From Pithys albifrons albifrons (taxonomy: Eukaryota > Chordata > Aves > Passeriformes > Thamnophilidae), in contig NC_092462.1 in NCBI RefSeq assembly GCF_047495875.1, positions 40,213,669 through 40,277,668 on the forward strand: a stretch of DNA of 64,000 nucleotides, read 5' to 3'. The translations under genes and the position numbers were made by a program. The notes beneath the pieces were generated by a model. It ran no database searches, was not told the origin of the DNA, and saw only the letters and a list, made by a program, of their open reading frames with translations. Positions 51,501 to 61,183 of this stretch are shown here, piece by piece. The first letter of the stretch is position 1. The number at the start of each line of letters is the position of its first letter.

Positions 51501-53472
51501 CCTTTTCATCTGTCTCTCCAGGTACTTTTCTTTTGTTTCCAGATTATCAGAAAATAGGCACTCAAATCCTGTATTCCTTGAACATCAGTTTGCTATGCAT
51601 GCTTCAGAAACAATTTCTTAAAGTTGGTTTTGTTGCTAATGCAAAATAAGTAATACCAGAGTACAGCAACTGCAAGTTAGTTGCGTAAGACCTATTAATG
51701 TAGATGCCCAAAAAAGTTCTTAGAAAAGGATGTTTTCTTACAATCATGATACTAAGTATTTTAAAGACAGACTGTTACAAAGAAACATCTCCATAGCTGA
51801 GAGTGGGTGTGTGAAATGATAGCAAAACATAGAGATTCAATGCGTTTTGTTCCTCACAATGATATTGCAGTTAAGACCTATGCAGATACCTGACTGTTGT
51901 ATGAGAAAATATTTGTCCACTTCCATAATTTTGAGCAGTTTGACCTAGGCAGCTCTCATTCTAACAAAAAAAAAAAAACAAAACCGGAGAAAACACTGAT
52001 AACTGGTATCAAAATTTACAGAAAAAAATGTAATTTCTATTTTGACAAAAATAATGGAATATATGCTTAATATGTGCTCATCTGTTTTCATTCACTTCAG
52101 TATGTACTCTTGATAGTTCGCAGATTATGGATTGTTTTAAACAGTTCATATGTGTCATCCCTGAAATTATATTTATCCAATGACATCTGAGACATGTTTC
52201 ATGCTTTGCAGTAGCTGTTTTCATTTCTGTAGTTTCTGCAATGGATGGAAATGTACCATCAGCAATACAGCATCTTCTAAAGAACCATAAACCGGCACTT
52301 AGGAACTCTATGAAAGATTATACCACTTTCTAGTGGACAGAATGCTTAACTTCATTAGTGCCACAGGTTGATTAAATCTTCCTACATCATATTTCAAATA
52401 CATTGCAGTCAGTTAAGTCAGTCTCTTGTAGCTCAATACATCTTTACATTTTTGTAGTCCTAAAGATTTGTAAAAATTTTCTGAGACAGCCTCTAAGTAA
52501 AATGACTTACTGTGCTATAATGATGCTGAACTCAGTTTTGTGGAAATGAAAGTGATTAAAACATCTCCAATCAGGTGGACTTTGTATAGAAAACTGTGAA
52601 ATAAATCTCAGTTTTTCACTTCAAAGGTTTTTCTGAACTATAGCAGGAAAGTAAAGGACTATGTGAAACAACCTGGTGGAACTGAAAAAGGCATAAGCTA
52701 CATTCATGTTCAGTCAGGTCCCTATTGTGGCAACATCTTGTAAATTTAATATTTCACCTGAATGATAATATCACCAAGACAACATTGAAAAGGATGACTT
52801 TGATCGCTAGTGTAACATCCAGTTAGATCCATCTAGCCAGCACATTTCAAAACTATTTCTGATTATTTGGTTGTTCAGTTTATTTCCAAATCTCTAATAT
52901 CATATGGATGCTATACAAGTGTCAGAGAAATTACTGAATGTTTTCAGCAGTATCTCCAGGATTCATCACATGCTCACACTGAATGTTATTTATCATGGGT
53001 TCCTGACTGAAACAAAAAAGTGGATCACATCTGTACTCACTGGACTGCAAAAGTAGAAAGTCTGGCCTTAAGAACTGCAATTTTTTCATTCAATACTTGT
53101 TTATGTGGGCTAGTATTGTTTAGTATCTCCTGATGCAGATGACTGTCTGTCATCTCTTGCCATTTTGCAAGCATCAGAGAAGCATCAGCTTCTAAGACAT
53201 ACTAGGACACTGTACAATCCTGGTCAAAACAGAAATAGACTAAATCCACTGCTGTTGCCAGACCTACTTGCATTTTACTACCAGTGTTCCACCATTATTC
53301 CACTGGCAAGATTACTGGAATAGACTGTGTGCAGGCTTTTCATTCACAAATTCTTTAATCTTATGTTGAGATGGACTGGATGTTGTGTTAGTTAAAATGC
53401 CATCGCTTGATTCACATAAATGCATTTGTTACACTTTCACTTTTTACACATACAAGTTTAATACTTGCCAAG
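45546..53472. other. AT-rich unique DNA, no supported gene
   Basis: Nearly 8 kb with no recognised gene or element. A moderately GC-richer patch at about 48110-48660 contains a short hairpin (48122-48160) but nothing I can name. The frames at 51097-51649 are chance frames. Confidence 0.5.
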
Positions 53473-53797
53473 CATACTGGGTCTGGTTGGGATGAAGTTC
53501 ATTTTACTCATAGCAGTCCATATGGATCTTTTTATTTTAAATTTGTGACTACAAGAGCATTGATAATACCCCAGTGTCTTAGCTATTGCACAGCATCAAG
53601 GACACCTCTCATTCTGCCCTCACCAAGAGCAGGTTAGTGATGGGGAAGAGGTTGGGTGGGGACAGAGCTGGTATGGTTGAGCTAAATTGACCAAAGGATG
53701 TTCCATGCTACATAATGTGTCATCTAGCAATAAAAGTGAGGGTAGTGAGCAAGTAGTTGGAGGGTGCTTAGTTGCTGTTTGGGGTCAAACCCTTAAT
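53473..53797 (+). mobile_element. Shortened LTR, family B copy 2
   Basis: It has ACTGGGTCTGGTTGGGAT, TTCATTTTACTCATAGCAG, TTGACCAAAGGATGTTCC, the TATA position reading CAATAAAAG (53729-53737) and the end TGCTTAGTTGCTG...GGGGTCAAAC. These blocks follow the same order as in 15734-16325, but the segment between the TATA position and the 3' end has been lost. It ends 25 bp before the next LTR. Confidence 0.72.
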
Positions 53798-53822
53798 CTT
53801 TGCACTATATTACATATCCCTG

Positions 53823-54622
53823 TGTTGTAGTTTGGGATTATTATGTAAATTCTCCCCCCTGCCACTAACTGCCCATGCCAGCAGTTAACAAAAGAAATAG
53901 TTAACTGCTGATCACTTGGATGTGGGCAGGTTTGTCTCTTTTGGTTTTGGGGACATCTTTCATTTTTTAGCTCGGCAGAACGCAGGAGCGGTGGCTGCCG
54001 AGGAGGGAAGCTGCTCTGCTGGCACTGCTGGGGCTTCTGGCTGAGACGCTGTTTTTCTCCTCACCGTGGCTGTTTCTCCTGGTTCCTGCATCTGGGATCT
54101 CGGCCTCTGTTCCAGCCTGACCACCGCCTGCACCATCACGGCCTGCCCGCCCCGGCTGGGACAGTGACCCGGGAGAGAGAGGTGTGCAGCTGCTTTTGCA
54201 GGACACGTGGTGGTTCCCCACTTTCAGCTTTCTTTTTCCTTCATCTGGGACAAGAGACACAGAGTTCATCTGAGAGCTCATCACTCGTCTGTCTCTCTGG
54301 AGAGGGAGTGGGAACTACTGGGAACTCACTCCGCAGCCAGCCGGACTGACATTTGACACTGCTTAAGTATAACTTTCCTCCCGGAGGAAAAACCTGCTGG
54401 GTTTTGTTGTTGTTTGTTTTTTTTTTCTTTCTCTTGTGGTGTTGGGGAAGCGGTTTGCACTAGTCTGTTTACATATATATATATATCAGTTAAGAACAGT
54501 TATCCTTCTTATATTAAAATTCCATGCTCTTAAATTTGATAAAGAGTGGCGTGATTATTGTGGAGAAGGCCCCCTCCCCTGCTTGTGGGTAAATTTTTTT
54601 TTTTTCCCCTCAAACCAAGACA
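53823..54622 (+). mobile_element. Solo LTR, 800 bp, with perfect 5-bp duplication
   Basis: It starts TGTTGTAGTTTGGG and ends CCCCTCAAACCAAGACA. The flanking repeats CCCTG at 53818-53822 and 54623-54627 are identical. The terminal inverted repeats are unusually long for an LTR: TGTTGTAGTTTGGGA against TGTCTTGGTTTGAGG, 10 of 15 bases alike. The middle, 53980-54350, is GC-rich and gives open frames on both strands that have no motif. A TA repeat lies at 54472-54486. The + strand is chosen because the AAGACA 3' end matches those of the other LTRs. Confidence 0.85.
54472..54486 (+). repeat. (TA)n repeat inside LTR
   Basis: ATATATATATATAT between ACTAGTCTGTTTAC and CAGTTAAG. Confidence 0.85.
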
Positions 54623-54627
54623 CCCTG

Positions 54628-54911
54628 TATTTCAGCAGAGATGTTTACTAGGAAGATGTTATCCCTGGACTACATTATACCCTACCCAAAATTCTGAAAT
54701 TCTCAACTATGTAGTGATAGACATCACTTTACACATTAAGACCAGAAACGAATAAGGAGAAATACACAGGTAGGTGAAACACACATGGATTAGATATCTA
54801 ATACTGTCAAAGTGAAATCCTACCATCCTTAAAGTTAATGACAACATTCAAATAGAGTTGAATGGAGCCAATATTTCAGCTATGAAATTTCCCATAATTC
54901 CTATCATTATA
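54628..54911. other. AT-rich spacer
   Basis: Unique sequence between the solo LTR and the 5S-derived SINE; nothing recognised. Confidence 0.55.
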
Positions 54912-54924
54912 TTCAAATATTATT

Positions 54925-55230
54925 GTGTGTGTGTGGCTCAGCTTTGCGAACGAAGATTTGGGAAGGGCTGTCCCCACATGGATGGGCCCTTCCAGCCTGC
55001 GCAGTGGATTTTAGGTGAGGCTCAGCGTGCGCAGAACTGGCCCCACCATTAAGTCCTGAGGTTCATCTGCCACGGCCGAGCGAGCTTGGACAGTGACATT
55101 GAAGTCCTCATGACTAGAACCTACAGCACCCGACATTTCCCAGGAGGTCTCCCATCCAAGTCCTAATCTGGGACTGACCCTGCTTAGCTTCCAAGATCTG
55201 ATGGGATTGGATGTCAGGGAGACATTTGAC
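54925..55230 (-). mobile_element. 5S rRNA-derived SINE, copy 1, with perfect 13-bp duplication
   Basis: On the - strand the element begins at 55230 and ends at 54925 in a CA repeat. Its first 110 nt (55230-55121) align with vertebrate 5S rRNA almost from end to end: the segment AGCTAAGCAGGGTC (A box, 55176-55189) and GGATGGGAGACC (C box, 55146-55157) are exact. These are the internal RNA polymerase III control elements of 5S genes. About 190 bp of non-5S body follow. The direct repeat TTCAAATATTATT (54912-54924 and 55231-55243) is a perfect 13-bp target duplication, as made by LINE-mediated insertion. It is not a 5S gene: the 5' part of the 5S region has gaps and the 3' end runs into the body. 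Confidence 0.85.
55121..55230 (-). pseudogene. 5S rRNA-like head of SINE copy 1
   Basis: Retro-copied and rearranged 5S rRNA segment inside the SINE. The 3' two thirds are very close to vertebrate 5S; the first 30 nt are shortened and altered. It ends GGGTGCTGTAGG, matching the 5S 3' end. The internal promoter boxes are kept, which could allow transcription by polymerase III when the copy was young. Confidence 0.8.
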
Positions 55231-55243
55231 TTCAAATATTATT

Positions 55244-58150
55244 AGAAGCAGACAAATAGAGGGGAAGTGTCATGTGTACTGGTGCTAATTCTCATGTCCC
55301 AGAAAAGTGAGAACAAGTAATTGTCTTGATTTCCAAGATGCGTAGTAGCCTTGGAATATTGGATTTAATAATATATTGCGTGACATATGAGAGGAAACAG
55401 AAAAGTATCTGATTAAAGCATCAGCAGTCAAAGCAGAACTAGCATCAAAACAGGACATTTTCACGTTGCATTTAAGTAGTATTGTGTATGTGTTGTATAT
55501 AAGGAGGTCTTGGTGGCAGCTAGAGTGCTGGAAAGTATTTTCTTTGATTGGGGAGGTAGGGCTTCATTCAGCCTGCCTGTTTTCCACATGATTTTTCTGG
55601 GGTTATAACTGGAGGTGCACAAATTACTGTGCTGCAGAAGTAGTGATAGTTTCAGGGCAAGACTTCTTTAGTTTATTATTTATAGTTTGCACTGTGGGCC
55701 AGGAGAGAGAAGGAAAAAGAGAACTTGCATACTAAAATCAATACAAATAATAATAGCCTCTTACAAGACAAGCCTCGAGGGCTGAATATCTCTGGGTTCC
55801 TTCTTTTACATAAATGATCTCAATGGATTATTTTTTCAATGTTTTGTGCTGTCAGTCACAGTCAGCTACCAGCTCTCTTTTTGGTCCCATGGAAATCTTC
55901 TCACTTCTATGTGCCAAACAAAACAAAATTACATAGCAGCAGGTAGCCCATGGTGGCTTTCCTGAATGTCTTCAGTAGCACAGTAGTACAACAGAAACAG
56001 TAATCCATGCTGTTCATGGGCTCATTTTCAGACACCCTCCCTGTCAGTCAATGCTGAGGAGGCCAAATGTGTTCCCACATTATACCTAAACTTTCTCATT
56101 GCAGAGCAACTTGGGGCTGTGGCTCAATTATTTGTCTTGTTTTATTTTCACTTATTTTTAGCAAGGAAAACACACTGACAACCAAGTAATTATTCATTTG
56201 GGCCAGAAGAACATTCATATTTGATAACTTTACTCTCAGTGTAATAGGAGTTTGCACTAGGATTCTGCAGGATTTCGAATACCTTGATATTAGGTAAACC
56301 AAAGACATTCAAATAACTCAGTATTTTTTAATGTGTGCATATAATAACAATACTTGGTGCCTATATATTTCCAGCAGTTTTTTTCCTGAGCAACCCACTT
56401 CATTCTGCTATTCTACTTATATTGTACTATGTACTGAGGAGAAATGACAATTTGTCATAGTTCTTTTGGCATAATCATAATATTGGTTTTTTTCTTATTA
56501 GTCATCTTTATACATCTACATAACTATTCAGTGAAAATACATTCAAATTATTTTGAAATGTTTGTAATTTTTATAATTGTGTAATTATATTCAGAGGATA
56601 TAAAATCTTGCATAAAATGAATTATATATCTTTCTAAAAAATAGATTACCATAATCCTGTTTACTGAATTATTCAGTAGTCAAGGAGATACATAGTCTCT
56701 GTATTTTTGAAATTTTATTTTATTGAAACAATAACAATATTTTGCAACTAGAGGCATATTTCACTGAATACTTTTTGATCACTTTGTTGCTTTTCATACT
56801 CGGATAATTTAGTAACGTAAAAGGGAAATTAATTAAGATGATTGTATTTGCTGGATCTTAAAAGACATTGAACCGTTGGTATTTTGATTAATTTTTTACA
56901 AGTAAAATGTTTTTTTCTTCAGGGATCTCTTTGTGGTAACTATTCAGCTAATTGCAGAAGTTATGGATCAAACGCAACAGCGACAGTCTTACAAAACTCT
57001 CTCAAAAGAAATGAACAGAAAGTAGAGGTTTTGACCAACGTGAGAAAGGTTGCTGAAAGACAAGGATAAAAATCAGCCTTACTGAATCCACCGTGTGTAT
57101 TCACACAATATTAATTCTTTAAGACCACATCAGCTGGAGAAGTGCAGGAGTTTATTGCCAGAAGCTGCACAGTGAAACTAAAAAGTAGGGAGTAGACCAG
57201 CTATCACAGACGATTTGGTACTTTTGCCTAGCTCCTCAAAGCTATTTTAATTCCAATGGAAATTGCAAGAAGTACTTTAAAAACAAAAACACAAGTCTTA
57301 AAACAACAGAGGTCCTGAGTGTGTTTCAAGCACAAAGGGTAGGAAAGTGAGAGTTCTAGCCCTTACTGTTGCAATGTTTAAAGATCAGTATTTTCCTTTC
57401 TTTCTTAAGCAGTCCTCTCTTAGTGCTAGGAAATAAAAAGAAATAAAAAAAGAACCTTCTTATCACTGGTATGTGACAGACTCTGTTTTGACTGATGTTT
57501 ATGTTCAGTGTGTGCTTTGGCAGAAGTGTACACGACTTTTGAAATGCATGATGCTTTTTCTGTTTACATTATCATAACTCTTTATGCAAAATTTATAGTT
57601 CCTTGGTATTTAATGCCTCTTCCATTTACTCAAATGTTTTTCTCTTACAAACTCTTCTATGCTACATTTAAGAGTCATGTCAGACTTTCTATATTGTTTA
57701 TTCTAATAGCAATTACTAATGTTGTCCAAGAACTTTTCTCTGCAGTACAGTTTGTATTTTATGATTATATATTATGTTAAATTATTGATACGTATTTGTT
57801 TGCATTTATGAAAAATCTAATTTGTGATACCAGTTACAGGAAAAAGCTGTTTTTCTCTGACCTAATGTTAATTTTAAAAGCAGGAAAAATAGCATTAATT
57901 CTCATAAAGATGTTTTCAGTTAAGTTCAAACTAATGACTGTTTCTCTAACTTAATTGAAGTGTGAGTTAATTGCTTTTCATTTAAAGCCTCTAGTTACAT
58001 CTTTACCATAATAAATAAATAATTTTTCAATGCTTCTTTAGTCTTTAAAGAAAAAGTGATACTAATTTATCTTGTCCAAAGATCAGAATGCAGAATGCAT
58101 TTTTTTTGTAGTCTTACCAGTAAGTTAGTATAATTATGTACTTCTTATAT
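55244..58150. other. Unique DNA, one possible terminal exon
   Basis: No gene confirmed. A strong splice-acceptor-like site at 56908-56922 is followed by overlapping open frames and by two AATAAA motifs near 57429-57447; this is described as a finding. Confidence 0.5.
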
Positions 58151-58494
58151 TGTCCTGCTGGCAGGTGGGGGTTCTGGACTGGGGGTCCATGAAGGCAACA
58201 CACACAGGGCTTCTGCCTAACACTTATTGATGATGCCAAGACCAATATCTGGGGGAGGGGGGAATGTTGTCACAGATAGAATGGAAGCTTTGGACAATTA
58301 TAAGGGTAACCCTCCTGTTAAGTCAAAATATTCAGAAAGGACACCTTTGGTTTCCAAACTCCTTCTTAGAAAGGAGTCTAGGTATGGCTGGGTCCAAACC
58401 TAGGCCATGGTTTATGTCTATAGGTCATGCAGTTTATGTCTAAAGGATTATGTAGGTATAATTGAGCCTTTATATGACTTTGTTCTGCAGGACA
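58151..58494 (+). mobile_element. Small LTR candidate with matching terminal repeats
   Basis: It starts TGTCCTGCTGG and ends TTCTGCAGGACA, so the outer 8 bases are a perfect inverted pair. A TATA-like TTATAAG lies at 58298-58304. The flanks (TATAT and AAATA) do not form a clean duplication. The length of 344 bp is short but within the avian LTR range. Confidence 0.5.
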
Positions 58495-59396
58495 AAATAT
58501 ATACATACTGTGTAGTAAATAATTCTGAATAAAGTATTTCAGTGTAATCATTATTATCAATTTAAACAAATAGTTTATTTTATTCATATAAATATATTTG
58601 GTTTGAAATCTTTAACTATATAGTAATATATAATGTAAATTATATATAAATAGTGCACTTTATTAGTAGCTATAACTATCAGAGTTATTTACGACACAGT
58701 ATAGATAGTTATAACTAATTGTACACTATTTATTAAATCGATCATTTCAAACCCATCTTAATAATTATTAAGATTGATGTTACCTATACAAATGATATAC
58801 AGATGGGCAAATCTCTCATTCAGCCTTGAGGAGTAACCTTGAGGAGTGTCCCCACTCAAAGGAGGAATCTCCATACACATGCCTAGAAGGGGTGTGTTAG
58901 AATTCTCTACCATTAAAAAGTGGGACTAGACTTTTCTAGTATAAAGTGACTGATTCTAAGTCATGTGTTTCTAGGCTGGCTGTGCCAGTTCAGCAGCCTT
59001 TAGGTCAGCAGCTTTAGATAAGTTAGCAGTATGATCACTTGTTGATTCCTTTATCAGGAACTTTGTCTGCCATATCCTCACCAGTGCCAGTTTCTGTCAG
59101 GAAACACTGTTTTTTACATCCTCAGAATATTTAACCTTGGATTGTTCCATCAGGCTGGTCTCAGCATTCTTCAACACCAAAAGCAGTATGACCTTCCTTC
59201 TCTATCAATCATTGATAACATTTGCTAATAGGGTAAATTTGGAGCTGTTTTACCCCCACTTAGGCAGAGCATCCTGCTTCAGGTGGGAAGGAAACTATAT
59301 ATTTAAAATGTAAACTATTTTTTGCATCAACAACCTTTTTTTCCATTTTCAGCACTCCATGAATGTAAAACACTTGCTGCTTAGGACCTATCATAT
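58495..59396. other. AT-rich palindrome and unassigned sequence
   Basis: 58596-58772 is a large imperfect palindrome. 58800-59290 has LTR-like features, such as ACTAGACTTTTCTAGT followed by TATAAAG at 58941-58947, but I could not place its ends. Confidence 0.45.
58596..58772. repeat. AT-rich imperfect palindrome
   Basis: Inner arms end CTATAACTATC (58680) and start GATAGTTATAAC (58704), and continue outward through AAATAGTGCAC / GTACACTATTT; the outer arms carry GGTTTGAAAT and ATTTCAAACC. A 23-base loop lies between them. A separate perfect 16-base palindrome, CTTAATAATTATTAAG, sits at 58757-58772. Confidence 0.75.
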
Positions 59397-59424
59397 TGTC
59401 TTGCTCAAACCAAGACAGTATGTA

Positions 59425-59778
59425 TGGCCAAACTTCGTGAACGAAGATTTGGGAAGGGCTCTCACCAGGTGGGGGTGTGCCCTTTGAGCCTGTGCAGTGG
59501 ATTTTTTAGGTGAGGCACAGCGTGCGCAGAACTGGCCCCACCGTTTAAGTCCTGAGGTCTATTTGCCATGGCCGAGCGAGCTTAGACAGTGACAGTGAAA
59601 TCCTCAGGACTGTCTACAGCACACGGTACTAACCGGGGCTGACCCTGCCGAGCATCTGAGATCTGACGGGATTGGATGGCAGGGAGGCATTGAAGTGCCA
59701 GGGGATGGTCCCACTGAGACTCGAACTCATGACCTTGTGATCCAGAGTCCGGAGTGCTCACCATTACACCACGGGACT
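59425..59778 (-). mobile_element. tRNA/5S chimeric SINE, copy 2
   Basis: On the - strand it begins with a 72-nt tRNA-Gln-like unit (59778-59707), then an 11-nt linker, then a shortened 5S rRNA segment (about 59697-59616), and then the same body as copy 1. The body match includes GCACGCTG...GTTCTGCGCACGC, GCTCGCTCGGCCATGGC and the tail CCCTTCCCAAATCTTCGTTC. The 5S part lacks about 30 nt that hold the C box, so this copy would depend on the tRNA A and B boxes. No clean target duplication was seen, so the outer edges are approximate. Confidence 0.82.
59707..59778 (-). pseudogene. tRNA-Gln(CUG)-like head of SINE copy 2
   Basis: Seventy-two nt on the - strand with acceptor arms GTCCC/GGGAC, A box TGGTGTAATGG, anticodon-loop CTCTGGA (CTG in the Gln position) and B box GTTCGAGTC. 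The anticodon stem has only two of five pairs, so a normal tRNA fold is lost. It is a SINE head, not a functional tRNA gene. Confidence 0.8.
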
Positions 59779-59784
59779 GATAAT

Positions 59785-60334
59785 ACGAAATATAAATGTG
59801 TGCCAAGGTACACTCTACCAGAGGAAAGGAGAAAATTTGTTCCTAGACTTTCAGAGAGAGAAAAATTGAATGTAAAGTAGGGTGCAAAACAGTTTTTATG
59901 TCTCTTGAAGACTTTGAGATCTTGGTATTTCCATTTTTTGTCAGACGCAGATAAATAGAATGACTGGAACACTTTAACTGAAGATGGTAGCTGTGTCCTC
60001 AACTCCTACCCTGTTTCCTGATATCTAAGACATTGAGATCCTTACCACTAATAATGTAATTAGCATTTTTATTTAGTCAATACTATCTGTTCAGAAAAAT
60101 AAACAAATATTAGAACTTTTCAGTAAATAGTGCCTCTAACTGGCCTGCCTTCATGTTTTCCCCTTGGCTCACTATCTCTGTCTTACTTTTTCTCAGTGAG
60201 TTATTTAAAATAAGATTATAAACTCTTAGAGAATTTACCTTCATTTCCACAACATATCTAATTGAATCTCTAATCCTAACTACAGTTATTAACGATTGTT
60301 TATAAATAATACTATAGTTTTAAGTTGATACAGT
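59785..60334. other. AT-rich spacer, no gene
   Basis: Unique sequence between SINE copy 2 and a CR1 tail. Nothing recognised. Confidence 0.55.
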
Positions 60335-60416
60335 CAATTTAACCAGCAGGAAGATTGGACCAGATGACCCACTGTGGTCCCTTCCAAGCTGCCCCATTCT
60401 GTGATTCTGTGAATCT
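60335..60416 (+). mobile_element. CR1 LINE 3'-end fragment
   Basis: GGAAGATTGGACCAGATGAC, GTGGTCCCTTCCAAGCTG and CCATTCTGTGATTCTGTG are the CR1 3' end. Confidence 0.88.
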
Positions 60417-60419
60417 CCA

Positions 60420-60721
60420 TCCTTTACTGAATGCAGAGGTAAATCTAGTGACAAAGGCTAACGAAAAGGGTGAAGTACTTACTGCCCTCCTTGCCTTAGT
60501 CTTTAATAGTAAAATCCGTTGTCCACAAGGTATGCAGCCACTTAAGCTGGAAGACAGGGAGAGGAATGAAGTCCCCATAATCCAAGAAGAAATGGACAAG
60601 TGACCTGCTACAGCACTTAGACACACACAACTACATGGGGCTGACTGGGACCAATGCAAGGGCTCTGAGGGAGCTGGCTGAAGTACTCAACAAGACATTT
60701 TCAGTCATTTACCAGCAGCCC
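60420..60721 (+). mobile_element. CR1 LINE ORF2 fragment, left of an inserted LTR
   Basis: The + strand frame at 60355-60603 reads as the CR1 ORF2 region before the reverse transcriptase, with K-G-E-V-L-T-A-L and C-P-Q-G-x-Q-P; the next frame carries A-L-R-E-L-A-E-V-L-N-K. The match stops at CAGCCC (60721), where the LTR begins, and resumes at 61184. Confidence 0.88.
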
Positions 60722-61183
60722 TGTCTTGGGACCAGGATGGGGACCACTCCTGAGATAATACATGCACACACAGGTTTGGAGAACATGTCAAAAGTGTTTT
60801 ATTTCTGGTCAGGTTCTGGTTATAAGGGTCCCGATAGGGGCGGGGTTTGGGGGGGATTGGACAGCACATCTAGGGGCAGGGTTAGGCTTGATAAACGACA
60901 GGGGAACATCCAGAGTGGGGAAGGAACCCAAGGGGATACAGAGACTGTGAGCAGGGGGCACATGGGCTTCAGGAACACCTGCCGCCCTGTGCCGCCTCAG
61001 GAGTGGTGGGATTTGCTGCAGCAGGGCAGGGAAGGGATGTGTTTCTCTCAGACGCAGAGAAACCATCAAGGTACCTTCACAGCATGGAAAAAACTCAGGG
61101 AAAAATCACACAGAGAGGGGGAAGGCACATGGAGGGCAGGGGGTGGTGGTGGTGTGTGTGAGCCCAGGGGGCTGAGTCTGACA
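60722..61183 (-). mobile_element. Solo LTR, 462 bp, nested in CR1
   Basis: The + strand edges are TGTCTTGGGACC and AGTCTGACA. The 4-bp repeat GCCC lies at 60718-60721 and 61184-61187, and removing the insert restores a continuous CR1 sequence, CAGCAGCCCTGGCTAACC. A 4-bp duplication is usual for class I (gammaretrovirus-like) elements. On the - strand a polyadenylation signal AATAAA (about 60800) lies close to the CCAAGACA end, so the LTR points to the - strand. The + frame at 60635-61213 starts in CR1, crosses the LTR and is not a gene. Confidence 0.85.

Noticed and set aside
53967..54349. Open frames on both strands in a GC-rich block.
   Set aside because: The block is the middle of an LTR with identical 5-bp flanks; the frames show no motif.
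55121..55230. Possible 5S rRNA gene.
   Set aside because: The first part is shortened and altered, and a target duplication encloses the 5S part together with an unrelated body.
59707..59778. Possible tRNA-Gln gene.
   Set aside because: The anticodon stem has only two of five pairs and the unit is joined to a 5S-derived segment; it is a SINE head.
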